From Pleurostoma richardsiae (lineage: Eukaryota; Ascomycota; Sordariomycetes; Calosphaeriales; Pleurostomataceae), in contig JANBVO010000029.1 in the NCBI GenBank assembly GCA_030052745.1, forward strand, positions 124,001 to 188,000: a stretch of 64,000 nucleotides of DNA, in the 5' to 3' direction. Below the pieces are notes generated by a model, which had not been told where the DNA came from, searched no databases, and worked only from the letters and a program-made list of their open reading frames with translations. The position numbers and the translations under genes are program-made. Below are positions 47,142 to 59,062 of the stretch, in pieces. How positions within the stretch are numbered: position 1 is the stretch's first letter; every line of letters starts with the position of its first letter.

Positions 47142-49397
47142 TCACTTGACCTTGCTCATGATCGTCTCCGGGCCCCGGTCAACGTACATCTGCGCCGCCT
47201 TCGCCTTGACGGCGTTCAGCATACCGCGCTCGAAGTCGTCGCGTGACCGCAGCACCGCCTCAACCCAGCTCATCTGCAGGTCCCAGTACGAGTTCTTGAA
47301 CGCCTCGAAAGTGTCCGGCAGCGCGTCCTTGGGCACGGACAGCAGCTGCAGGAACGGCTCGGTGACGCGCCACGTCTGCTTGATGGAGTTGCCGACGTCC
47401 GGATTGGGCAGGTTGTTGAAGAAGTCGAAGGCCGCCGACAGGTCGTCGTAGATCTTCTCGCTGTACTGGTCCGTGCGCCGGAACTTGGCGCCGCGGTTGC
47501 GCACCGACGACAGATACCGCACCAGCAGCTCCTCGGCGAAGACCTCGACGAAGATGTCGACGAGCGAGTGGTGCAGCACCTGCCGGTAGTCGCCGACGTA
47601 CTCCTCGAAGGTGACGACCATCTGCTTCATGGCCGTGCTGGTGTACCACTTGGGCGTAAAGAAATCAGGCATCACCGTCTTGAAGTCGACGGCGAAGACG
47701 AGCTGCACGAACTTGGTGATGCACCATGTGCTGAAATCCACGTAGCCGTCGCGCAGGGCCGCGACCTCCGTCTCGGCACGCTCCATGTACTGCGGCGTGA
47801 CGAGCGGTTCGAACTTCTGCTTGAAGCTCGAGAGATATGCGAAACGGTTCTCCTCCTCGTTGTCGTCTATGCAGGCGATCTGGTCGTTTGCCGTTGCGAC
47901 CAGCCAGTCCTGCAGCTGCTGGAAGCCCTCGAGCTCGGGCTCACGACCGCTCTCGTATCGCGACGCCTCTTCGTCCAGCATCTTCTGCCACGACTGCTGC
48001 CTATTTCTTAGTCTCAGGAACATGGCGTCCACCACGCCCTCAATGACATCCGCCCGCTGTGAGTTTGCGGCGACATCGATCTGCTCCCGCAGCATCCTCC
48101 ACATGTCCACAAGATTTTTCGTCCGGAAGTAGCCATACTCATCCTGGTCGAGATTCGAGCCTTCGACATTGCGTTCTGCAAAATCCTTCTTCTCCTGCGC
48201 AAATATCCGGTCGAGCCACTCGTCCAGGAATTTGATGATGAGCTGGCGGAAGTCGCGCACGAGCTCCGTCTCCCTGTTGTCGATGACGTGCGGCTTCAGC
48301 TCGTCTTGCGCGTAGCCCAGCTTCTTCATCTTCTTGTAGTACTTCTCCGGCCAGTTGATGATCTCCAGTGTGTTCGCGGAACTACTCTCCGGGTCGTCAA
48401 TCATACCGACCAAGAAGTCATGCATGAGCTGGTGGTATATGTCTGTGTATGTCTTGTATATCTTCCACTTCTTAGGCATCAACGGGACCATGCCGATGCG
48501 TACCGCATTGAGGTCGTTGAAGTACCACTTGAGAATCTTCTCCAGCCGTGAGGGGTCCTCCAAAAACTCTTTCCTAGTCTCCTGGAACTGTGCTTCCCCA
48601 TATGCCTTCATGGCTAGCAGGAACTTGTCCTTGTATCCCCGGACGGTCTTGGCGCCGTCTGTGATGCTCTGGAAGCGCGTGGCGATCTCCTTGTGGTCCT
48701 TCAGCGCCTCCTGCAGCGCCAACACCCTCTGGTCGCTCTTCTCCTCGGCCTCGATGATCAACGCAAACCGCACGACCAGGCCATTATTTCCGGACGTGAT
48801 GAGGTTGATCAGGCTCGTCGCGATCAGGCCGACATGCTCGTCGAACCAGTCAATGGCGCCATCCAGCCTCTCAAAGTAGTCCTCAAGTGTCGACTGCAGA
48901 CTCGGGTCGTCGGCCCGCTGAATCTGTTCCATGGCGTCATCACGTATGTTGCGCAGCTGCGTCAGCTCGTAGTGGATGGGAAGCAGGTTGGGCATGTTCT
49001 CGCGGTCGTCCTCGTCCTCCTGCAGCATGCGCTCGACGTTGTTGACGCGCTCGTTGAAGGTCTCGAGGTGGCGCAACATGGCCTCGACGGCACCAAAGTT
49101 GCGGTGTGCCTGGGACACGAGGTTGATGGTCGCGAAGTCCTTGATCATGTTCTGCGACTCGGAGCACAGCTTGTCGATCTTGATCATCTCCTCCTTGATC
49201 TGCTGCACCGTCTTCTGGCCGTCCGTAAGCCCGCTCATGCCAGACTGTGTCGTCTCCAGCTGCTCGCGGAGCCCGCTGCGGAGCTGCGAGTCCACCGCCG
49301 CCTTCTTCCGCGCGAATTCCTGCTTCAGCGCGGTGATCTTGTCGAGGTCATCGGGGTGTCGGAGCAGCTCCGAGAGCTTCACTTGCGGGGCGTCCAT
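47142..49397 (-). CDS. sec6: Exocyst complex subunit Sec6
   Basis: Single exon, 751 aa, typical length. Sec6 is a core helical subunit of the exocyst, which tethers secretory vesicles at growing hyphal tips and septa. The N-terminal coiled coil (LDKITALKQEFARKKAAVDS through MIKDFATINLVSQAHRNF) precedes family signatures LEDYFERLDGAIDWFDEHVG, ALIIEAEEKSD, LEKILKWYFNDLNAVRIGMV, PLMPKKWKIYKTYTDIYHQL, VEVFAEELLVRYLSSVRNRG and SIKQTWRVTEPFLQLL. It lies convergent with the permease (256 bp gap). The start is the first Met of the conserved frame. The call is secure. Confidence 0.95.
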   Translation of the reverse strand: MDAPQVKLSELLRHPDDLDKITALKQEFARKKAAVDSQLRSGLREQLETTQSGMSGLTDGQKTVQQIKEEMIKIDKLCSESQNMIKDFATINLVSQAHRNFGAVEAMLRHLETFNERVNNVERMLQEDEDDRENMPNLLPIHYELTQLRNIRDDAMEQIQRADDPSLQSTLEDYFERLDGAIDWFDEHVGLIATSLINLITSGNNGLVVRFALIIEAEEKSDQRVLALQEALKDHKEIATRFQSITDGAKTVRGYKDKFLLAMKAYGEAQFQETRKEFLEDPSRLEKILKWYFNDLNAVRIGMVPLMPKKWKIYKTYTDIYHQLMHDFLVGMIDDPESSSANTLEIINWPEKYYKKMKKLGYAQDELKPHVIDNRETELVRDFRQLIIKFLDEWLDRIFAQEKKDFAERNVEGSNLDQDEYGYFRTKNLVDMWRMLREQIDVAANSQRADVIEGVVDAMFLRLRNRQQSWQKMLDEEASRYESGREPELEGFQQLQDWLVATANDQIACIDDNEEENRFAYLSSFKQKFEPLVTPQYMERAETEVAALRDGYVDFSTWCITKFVQLVFAVDFKTVMPDFFTPKWYTSTAMKQMVVTFEEYVGDYRQVLHHSLVDIFVEVFAEELLVRYLSSVRNRGAKFRRTDQYSEKIYDDLSAAFDFFNNLPNPDVGNSIKQTWRVTEPFLQLLSVPKDALPDTFEAFKNSYWDLQMSWVEAVLRSRDDFERGMLNAVKAKAAQMYVDRGPETIMSKVK

Positions 49398-49863
49398 GTT
49401 GGCTGTGGTGCGGTATTGGAACTCCCGTGCCGTTACGGCAGATGTGCGAGACGATACTCACACCATGTCTCTTCCCGTAGTTTGGCGGCCACTGGCACAC
49501 AGCGCAGATGTAATGGTTTTGTCTTGGGTCCTGACTTCGGTTTGCTCTGCTCTCTCTCAATGCCGCGACGTCGGAGATTCCGTTCTCTGATTGGTTCAGG
49601 TCTTATCACGTGCTTGAGACGCGGCTGTCCGGGGATTCACAGTGACCTCAACAGCTTTATTTTATCCCGTGACCTCAGCCTTTGAAGTACCTTGGGCAAC
49701 TCTCCCCTACATCACCACACCACAGGGTCCTTGATCGATATCTTCCTTTATTGTCACCTTATTGAGGGTTCAGTCGTCAGTGTCGTTAGCCAGACTAAAA
49801 GTCAAATAAATACATACGTACACCACCATCCTCCCGAATCACAACGGCAGAGAAGGAAACCAG
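49398..49863. other. sec6 promoter
   Basis: 466 bp between sec6 and the 3' end of the next minus-strand gene. No features beyond ordinary promoter sequence were recognised. Confidence 0.55.
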
Positions 49864-52415
49864 TTATTCTATGTATCGTGTCCGGCCTAAGAGCATATCC
49901 TCTGCGATCTTCAGCGCCTTGGAATAGTTGTGAGTATCCTTGATCGCACTGCCACTCTTCCTTTCCCACAACTTGATGGCAATCGCGAGGATATCGACGG
50001 CAAGGCGAGGTTTTGGCGGGGCTTGCTTCAGGAGAGACCGGCCAAAGTAATAGGCCGCGTCCGCAGATTCCTCTGAATCATTCCCGAGGCCTTCCCATGC
50101 GCGACGCAGCTGCTCCTCGGCCTGCTTGAACATCTGGTTTCCTTCCGGAAGCCCCTTCAACATGGCAATCTTGAACAGGCATACACCGTACCGATAGGTG
50201 TAACTCAGCGACGCGGCCGGCGAGAGGAGCCCCTCGCCGAACTGCAGCAACTGCTTGAGCACGTCCGCTGCCTCCTGCCACTGCCCCAGGTATTCCGTAC
50301 CCGTTACGCACCCCCGTTCCAGCCGCCCCCAGTGTTGGTTGGCAACGCGGCCACCGGCCTCCAGTATTACGGACATGACCTTGGCTGTGCCACCGGCTCT
50401 GTTTTCGACCAATTTCCAGAACTGGTCGAACAGCAGGTCCGCCTGCTTCCGGTTCCCCAGTGCCTCTACCACTTTGGCATATTCGAGACCACTCTCAAGG
50501 GTGAAGCGGTCGTTCTCGCCGAATACTCTCTGCGCCTTCTTCCACGCGTCCTTGAGGTTGGTACACGCCACTTTCAGATCTCCGCTCTGGGAGCGCGCGA
50601 GCCCGAGCGCCTGGAGAGCTTCTATAACGCGGCGCTCGTCCTTGGGCACTGCCTTCTCTTCGGTATCGTAGATCCACTTCCGGATCTCCACCGCCTTCGC
50701 CCAGTCCTGGCGCTTCTCATACGAATGGACCAGTGCCTTCGCAGTAGTCATTGTCGCCGTATCGGCTTTGCGGAGGCGGCTCTCCCGAGCGCACATCGCG
50801 TTCCATACCTTACGAAGGATAGTGGCGGCGTCGGCGTCATCTCCCTGCTTCTGCCGGCGGAGGCCGAGCTTCTGGCCAAGATTCAGCAGTTTGAGCGAAG
50901 GCTCCTTGTTTCGAGCCTCCCAGACTTCCGTGATCACTGCGTCGATCCGCTCGTCGTTCGCCGCCTTGCCTTTCTTCTCCTCACAGTACACTAGCTTCTC
51001 GGCGCTCTCAACGGTCCTCTCTGACCGCAAGCCTATCTCGGGCGCGTCCTTTCGCTTCTGATAGACCGCCCAGTGGTTGTAAGCGGCAGGCTCCCACTCG
51101 CCCTTCCTGCTGAGAAGCTGACTATACTGATATCCATTCTCTGTCGCCCACAAGGGGTCGGTGTCGAGCATGTCATACTGTTTCCATACGCTCCTGTGCT
51201 CCTCCAGCGCTATGTCCCACCACTCCTTGCGCAGCCGCAGCAACTGGCAGTACTGCCTATGCGACCTCTTGGTCTCGAGCCGCAGCGGTCTCTGTTCCCC
51301 TTGGTGGGCTGAATTGCTTGGGTCCAACTCCCTCCTCCTACGCAACGTCGCGGTTGCAACATCTTTTGCTTCCTCGTACTGTGACAGCTTAATCAGCACC
51401 TTGACCAGTTCGTCTCCGAAGTGGAGGTACTTGGTCTCGGCCTCATTGTATTTGACCTCGTCCTCCTTGGTATCTTGCATGGCCCTCAACTCCATATCGC
51501 GGATGTCGCGACACAACTTGGCCGCCTCATCGAACTTCTCTCCCGCCACTAACAAGCTTGCCAGCTTCGCCTTTACCTCTCTCAGGTCCGAGACGACTGC
51601 CTTATACGCAAGCTGACTATCCTTCAACTTCGTAGCAGTATCTGGTTGACAACCGCATTGGCTGCAAGAACTGCCATCTTCTGTATAATGCGAGCCACTC
51701 TCGGCCATTACTGAGCTGCCATCATCGCCGGTCTTGACCGAAGACTCTCCAACACTGCTCTGTTGCTCCTCGGAAGTTACCGGTTCCAGGATCGACAAAG
51801 TCTTCTCGATGTTCCTTGCCTCGAGAAGGAGGCTGGCCTCGTTTCTCGCGTCACTCTCCAGCGTCGGCCAACTGGACAGGCAAGAGTAGATTAGCAAGCG
51901 GCCACACAGCGAAAGGTGCGGACTCGACTCCCGCGCCTCGTCGGCGCCAGCACAAACCTAGTGAAAATCGATTCGGCCTGGTGCTGTCCGAATTGGTACC
52001 TCAGCTGAATCCGGAACTTGGCAGCCAGATGCTGGAGCTTCAGGCTGGTGTATATGACACAGAACTGGCACCACTTGCAGCCGGTGCGCCCGGCCGAGAC
52101 GCTGCCATCGCCTCTGCATCGGGAACAGGCGTGCAGCTTCTTGGCGTAGTCGACGAGGTCAGAGATGTCCTGGGCCAGCACTAACACGTTCTGCGTAAAC
52201 GCCGCGCTCGGGGTGTTAGTCCGGTCGTCGCGGCGCCATAGCTGCTCCAGCTCAGCGCTGTACGTGTCGATGGCGCTGAGCGAGCTCCAGAGGTGTAGGA
52301 CGTCCCTAACTTGTTGCGGCGACTTGACCACGGCGAACCTCGCGGCGGCCAGAGACGCGGCTAGGTTGTCGATCTGGGCCCGGAGGTCCCTGCTACACGA
52401 CTTCCACATCTCCAT
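49864..52415 (-). CDS. Uncharacterised TPR-like repeat protein with CxxCxGxG zinc-knuckle motif
   Basis: Two exons, 51958-52415 and 49864-51871; 2466 nt, 821 aa. I do not recognise a named orthologue. The N-terminal 110 residues are helical (MEMWKSCSRDLRAQIDNLAA, VRDVLHLWSSLSAIDTYSAE). A cysteine cluster then reads CSRCRGDG...GCKWCQFC, like one half of a DnaJ zinc domain. A second cluster (SSCSQCGCQPD) sits in an acidic Ser-rich linker. From about residue 230 onward some ten helix pairs of roughly 40-50 residues are visible. Examples are LLVAGEKFDEAAKLCRDI, LIKLSQYEEAKDVATATLR, LLSRKGEWEPAAYNHWAVY, YEKRQDWAKAVEIRKWIYD and GNRKQADLLFDQFWKLV. Many have Trp at the same place, suggesting solenoid TPR repeats. 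There is no NTPase motif. It is likely a cytosolic scaffold or co-chaperone; fungal NLR-like proteins carry similar repeats but need a NACHT/NB-ARC domain, which is absent. The start is the first ATG; an earlier exon cannot be excluded. Confidence 0.72.
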
Positions 52416-53293
52416 AGGGTACTTCTTATTCTTTCTGGACACAAATTACAAGGGCGGATGAACTGAGATTCATCCAGACTTAAGAGGGGTGAGGACGAGT
52501 CTTGATTGCAGCCATGTCCTCAGCCTCGCTACGACAACTCTTTTTGGGGGCTGTCTGCAGGCAACCTCCCATTCCACAGCCTTCTCTTGCATCCCACCCG
52601 CAAGCGCCGACGTCGACTCCGGTGAGGCAGTGTATGGTCAGCAGGGGGGGCATTGGCTGCAGGTGTCATGCATGCGGCAGCGTCTCTCTGATTGGCGAGA
52701 CACTTATCGCCGTTCCATTCTGTACCTATGTGCTCGAAGCTTTGCTACGCTTCGATGCGGGGAGAGCCAGTCAGCGAGCGGCGTGTCCTACGAGGCGCAC
52801 GACAATGGTGTTTGCGATCTCGGTCCAAGGTAAGAAGAGGGACGAGTCTTCAAGCCGTGTGCTCAGTTTTATACGGGATTGATAAAGTCTTTATCGTCTC
52901 AGTACCTCTAACAGCTAACGTATTCCTAGCCGACTTTCGAGGCCGGTCTTCGTAAATGCTTTGACAGGAAGGCCTAGATGCCTCAAACACGTACATACAT
53001 ACATTGTCTGAGCCCCTTCCTTTTCTTAGATATGTATACAACCTACCCTCATAGACATGATCCCGTACATAATCCATACGAATTCATTGAGGCATTTTCA
53101 CCGACAGCTCGTATTGTACGTACTTGAGAAGAACGGCGGCCAAATATCGAAGATGACGGTCACCAAGTCAGCCTATCTCCCTTCATCTTAAGCTATATAC
53201 AAATAACGCCCCAAGAAGAGGTTTAACTACGTTACCGCCAGGTTCGACTCCCTTTTTGCCTATTATTATATATAACCCCTTCAGAGCGCCCCT
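52416..53293. other. Intergenic upstream of the TPR-like gene
   Basis: About 880 bp. Short open frames exist on the plus strand (from 52489), but they lack domains and overlap each other. I regard them as chance. Confidence 0.5.
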
Positions 53294-55030
53294 TTACGCC
53301 GAGTTCCTTCGCTCCCGGCGCATAATCCGTGCAACTGGTGCAGTCATCCCGATCTGCTCAGACTCCTCTGGCGGAGGCTTTATTGAACGTACTGTGCCGC
53401 TAGAGATCGGTCCCGGTCCCGGGACGCTGGGGCGACGCGCCGAAGCCACGTTCATCATGGCTAAAATTGAAGCCGGGTTCGTCCCGTTTTCCAGCGCCGC
53501 GCGAGGTCTCGGGGTAGGAAGAGGACTCGCATGGGGGCTAGCATGAGGGCTAGCATGGGGACTGTCGCCATATGGAATCAGCCCGAAACTGGGAACGAAA
53601 TAACCTTCAGTCACACTCGGCCGGGCAGATGCCCTAGCTGGCTGTCCTAATGGTGAAGCTGGCTCGGTAGGACTGAGTATGCTAGGCGAAAGTACACTCC
53701 CATACAGTGCATTGTGAGGGTCTCGAGGTGGAAGCTGTATGTGCATGTCCGGTGCTCCGCGTGACGGAGGGCCCTGGTCCGACTCTCTAGCCGTAGTCCT
53801 AGACAAACGGAGCGCGCGGCCTATGGCGGGAAACTTCCTCATCAGTACCCGTAAGCTTGGGAGGCATGAGCATATCACAAGGGTCCAAATCTCGGCCTCG
53901 GACCAGATAAGCGAATCGACCAGGAGATCTACCCACTGTCAGCGATGTAAGGCGGACCACCGCCGAAATCCAGCAAGAGACGTACACGTTGGGTCGTTAG
54001 GATCTCTGCTTAGCCAAGTGATCCTGAGAATCGTGATCACGAATACTCTTCTTCTTGTTAGCGTTGGTCTCTCTGTTGTTCCGCGAGTTCTGGGGCTGAC
54101 ATACAGCATCCCTAGCGATAGCATTAAGCATAGGATGAGCCTCTCCGCTCGTGGCATCTGCAGCCGGCAGATCGACGGAATGGGCTGGACGAAGATGAGA
54201 ATGTTGGTGAAGTTCTTGATAGCAAACTACCACGCAAGTCAGCTTCCCGTGGCCCCGTCGTAGATGTCGGGCACGCCGTACAGCAGCGTAGTAGAATTTG
54301 ATGAGGCTGATACACCTCCCCGGGATGGTAACCTCCCAGGCCTTGCGAACAGGATTACACTGGAACATCACAACGAACGTCTCTTCGATACCCTCCGCGA
54401 CGAGGAAGACGATGAGAAATCGGTTGATTCTCTTGGAGAACCTGTCGACGAAGAGACTCATGTACATAAAGGCGAAGGAGGCCTTGGCCGTGATAAGACC
54501 CCAGATGTAGGTCAAGGAAACCACAACGGTCAGCTGCATTCCGGGTTAGCAATTGACCGCTAAAGAGAACATTGGCGGCCCGCCTTGAGATATGTCGTCA
54601 ACTCGCTCGGTGGTACATCTTGGAAGTGAGTACCCAGACCGTATCTAGTCACTAGACAGCAGTCTTTGTTAGCCATCCCGGGAGTTAACTTCCCGTTTTT
54701 GACCGTATCGCAGGACTGACTGTCGAAGATCACGGCAAGGAGAGCCGTCCCCAGGATCTGGGTGCGTCAGAGTCTAAAGTGTGCGCCTGCGCCGGTGAGA
54801 CGCCCCTCTCGACTCACCCAGGTGACCACGATAAGGGCTGGCGTCGTAGATTGTCAGCTGTTCCGCCCTTGAACTCGATATTTTCTTGGGGGTTTCGTAC
54901 CGTCGTCCCATCCCAGCCTGTGCAAGATTCGCCCACGAACCCACAGCTTCATGGCCACTGTGGGAGTCGCCACGGAAATCAGCACGATATTTGCAATGAG
55001 GATGGAACTGAACCGGGAGCCCTCCGCCAT
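53294..55030 (-). CDS. Pth11-like seven-transmembrane receptor (fungal rhodopsin-domain protein)
   Basis: Seven exons: 54901-55030, 54818-54837 (20 nt), 54584-54757, 54282-54533, 54105-54226, 53986-54047, 53294-53928; 1395 nt, 464 aa. The fungal rhodopsin-like domain is recognisable from MAEGSRFSSILIANIVLISV, WVRGRILHRLGWDDALIVVT, YGLGTHFQDVPPSELTTYLK, GLITAKASFAFMYMSLFV, FQCNPVRKAWEV, NFTNILIFVQPIPSICRLQM, LCLMLSLGML and YLLVDSLIWSEAEIWTLVIC. The cytoplasmic tail of about 180 residues is Ser/Pro-rich with a short SPHA repeat. Pth11-like receptors sense surfaces or host cues at the plasma membrane; the function here is unknown. It lacks the Cys-rich CFEM part. The intron between exons 3 and 4 starts with GCGGGC, not GT (see findings), so expression of a full protein is not assured. 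Confidence 0.75.
53530..53563 (-). repeat. 12-bp repeat encoding SPHA units
   Basis: Nearly three copies of a 12-bp unit (CATGGGGGCTAG type) encode (SPHA)n in the cytoplasmic tail of the receptor. The copies differ only at single bases. Confidence 0.8.
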
Positions 55031-55455
55031 TGTGTCGGCCGTATGTCGATATCTGGCCCTCTGTCATCGACATAGCGGCTCCGGAAAAAGGACAATCTGG
55101 ACAGGCGAGCTCTTCCGCCAGCAGCACGTGGTTGTCTCTTGCAAGTACAGGTAGGAGAGGGAAGGCACGAAGGAGTGAGGGATGTTGACCTCGTCACTTG
55201 AATGAAGGAAAGTGCTCTTCAGGGGGTCTGTTGCACCGAAAGGGAATGGACAATTCGAACCTGCGTAGCTGAAGAGAAGTACCACCTTGCTTTCACCTCC
55301 ACCATCCCAATGTACACCACTCTTCCAGGGCAGAGGTGGGTTGACTGCCTTGACGATTTGTTTGTGATCTCGATCTAAGCTCTACCTTATTTGCGTATAA
55401 GGCACATCTACTGTATCACGTTTATGCTCTTCCTCTTTCCTCTTCCTCAGTGGCC
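55031..55455. other. Receptor promoter and 3' flank of glutathione reductase
   Basis: 425 bp with no further gene or site recognised. Confidence 0.55.
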
Positions 55456-57888
<2,433 letters not shown>

Positions 57889-58920
57889 ATGGGCTTTTCG
57901 CTGCCAGAGCCACTGACCTTGTCTCAGATGCAGAAGCTGGCCTTCTGCTGTGGCCTGAGCAAGACTGGGCCCAAGTCGGCCCTGAGACAGCGGATCGTGG
58001 ACAGCGTCGCAGATTCGCGGCCGCTGCAGCCCACAGCGCGTATCCTCAGCATTGATATGGGCATACGGAACCTGGCCTTCAGCCTCCTGTCACCACTCGC
58101 TGGACCTGGTGTAGAAAGCACTCCCATCAAGAGAGGCCATTCTTCAGCTGCCAGCAAGGCAGCTCAAAGCACGCTTCCTAGCCTGAAGACACAGGCTTTT
58201 GCCGCACTTCACGCATGGCACCGGCAGGATCTACTATCTGTACTGGATCCCACATCCACGGAGCCCAACGACCCAGACGACGCTGCCGAAGCGACGACAG
58301 CAGCCCTTCTCAGTGACTTCAGCCCCGCCTCGCTCAGCTCCGTCGCCGTGCGGCTCGTCCGCGACCAGCTGCTCTCGCTGAACCCGACGCACATCCTGAT
58401 CGAGCGGCAGCGGTACCGCTCCGGCGGCCGCGCTTCGGTTTTGGAGTGGACGCTCCGCGTCAACAGTCTCGAGTCCATGCTCTACGCCGCCCTCGCGACG
58501 CTGCGGGACCTCGGGCACTGGGGCGGCGCGGTCGTGCCCGTCGAGCCGTCGCGCGCCACGCCCTTCCTACTGGAGCAGGCGGCGGGCTGGCTGCTGGCCT
58601 GGGAGCCGGCGGTGCGGGACCCGAAGACGAAGGCGGGGAGGAAGAGGCTGAAGGTGGAGATGCTGGGGGAGTTGCTCCGGGCCGGGGACGCTGTTCATCT
58701 GGCGAACGCGCGGGTGTACGATACGGCGAGGGCTTTCCTGGCGTTGTCCTCGCGCGGAGGAGAGAGGGCAAAGAAGAAGGGAGATGCAAATGCACCTGCG
58801 ATTCAGTTGGGGAAACTAGACGATCTCGCCGACAGCTTACTACAAGGACTGGTGTACATGACATGGGAGGCTAACAAGACGATGTTGCGTGAGAAAGGAG
58901 TGGAAGGATTTCTCGATTGA
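57889..58920 (+). CDS. cce1: Mitochondrial Holliday junction resolvase (Cce1/Ydc2 family)
   Basis: Single exon, 343 aa from the first in-frame ATG. The frame is open for a further 45 nt upstream without an ATG. An N-terminal SAP-like motif (LTLSQMQKLAFCCGLSKTGP then SALRQRIVDS) is followed by the RNase H-fold core. The catalytic acids are Asp56 in ILSIDMGIRNLAFSLL, Glu172 in THILIERQRYRSGG, and the Asp311/Asp312 region in GKLDDLADSLLQGLVYMTWE. Cce1/Ydc2 cuts four-way junctions of mitochondrial DNA, separating recombined or replicating genomes. No strong presequence is visible at this start, so a 5' exon encoding one may be missing from the model. It faces the RecQ gene tail to tail with only 142 bp between. 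Confidence 0.88.
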   Translation: MGFSLPEPLTLSQMQKLAFCCGLSKTGPKSALRQRIVDSVADSRPLQPTARILSIDMGIRNLAFSLLSPLAGPGVESTPIKRGHSSAASKAAQSTLPSLKTQAFAALHAWHRQDLLSVLDPTSTEPNDPDDAAEATTAALLSDFSPASLSSVAVRLVRDQLLSLNPTHILIERQRYRSGGRASVLEWTLRVNSLESMLYAALATLRDLGHWGGAVVPVEPSRATPFLLEQAAGWLLAWEPAVRDPKTKAGRKRLKVEMLGELLRAGDAVHLANARVYDTARAFLALSSRGGERAKKKGDANAPAIQLGKLDDLADSLLQGLVYMTWEANKTMLREKGVEGFLD

Positions 58921-59062
58921 AGTCATGAAAGCAGTTAGGACAGCATAAATCAGTAGCCATGTACGATTAACTGTAAGAGGAGAAAAGGCCTCGAGGCCGT
59001 GTATGATCATAACAGGAGGCCGCATTCTAATGACAAGTTACGCCAACCTGGGGTATTTCCGT
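58921..59062. other. Short convergent gap (cce1 / recQ)
   Basis: 142 bp between stop codons, so the two 3' untranslated regions probably overlap. Confidence 0.6.

Noticed and set aside
49864-52415. Fungal NLR/STAND interpretation of the TPR-like protein
   Set aside because: No NACHT or NB-ARC motifs (Walker A/B) could be found in either exon.
52489-52882. Small plus-strand frames upstream of the TPR-like gene
   Set aside because: They overlap one another in different frames and show no recognisable domain or splice context.
53241-53251. GGTTCGACTCC, resembling a tRNA T-loop
   Set aside because: The flanking bases do not form a T-stem, and no acceptor, D or anticodon arm fits upstream.
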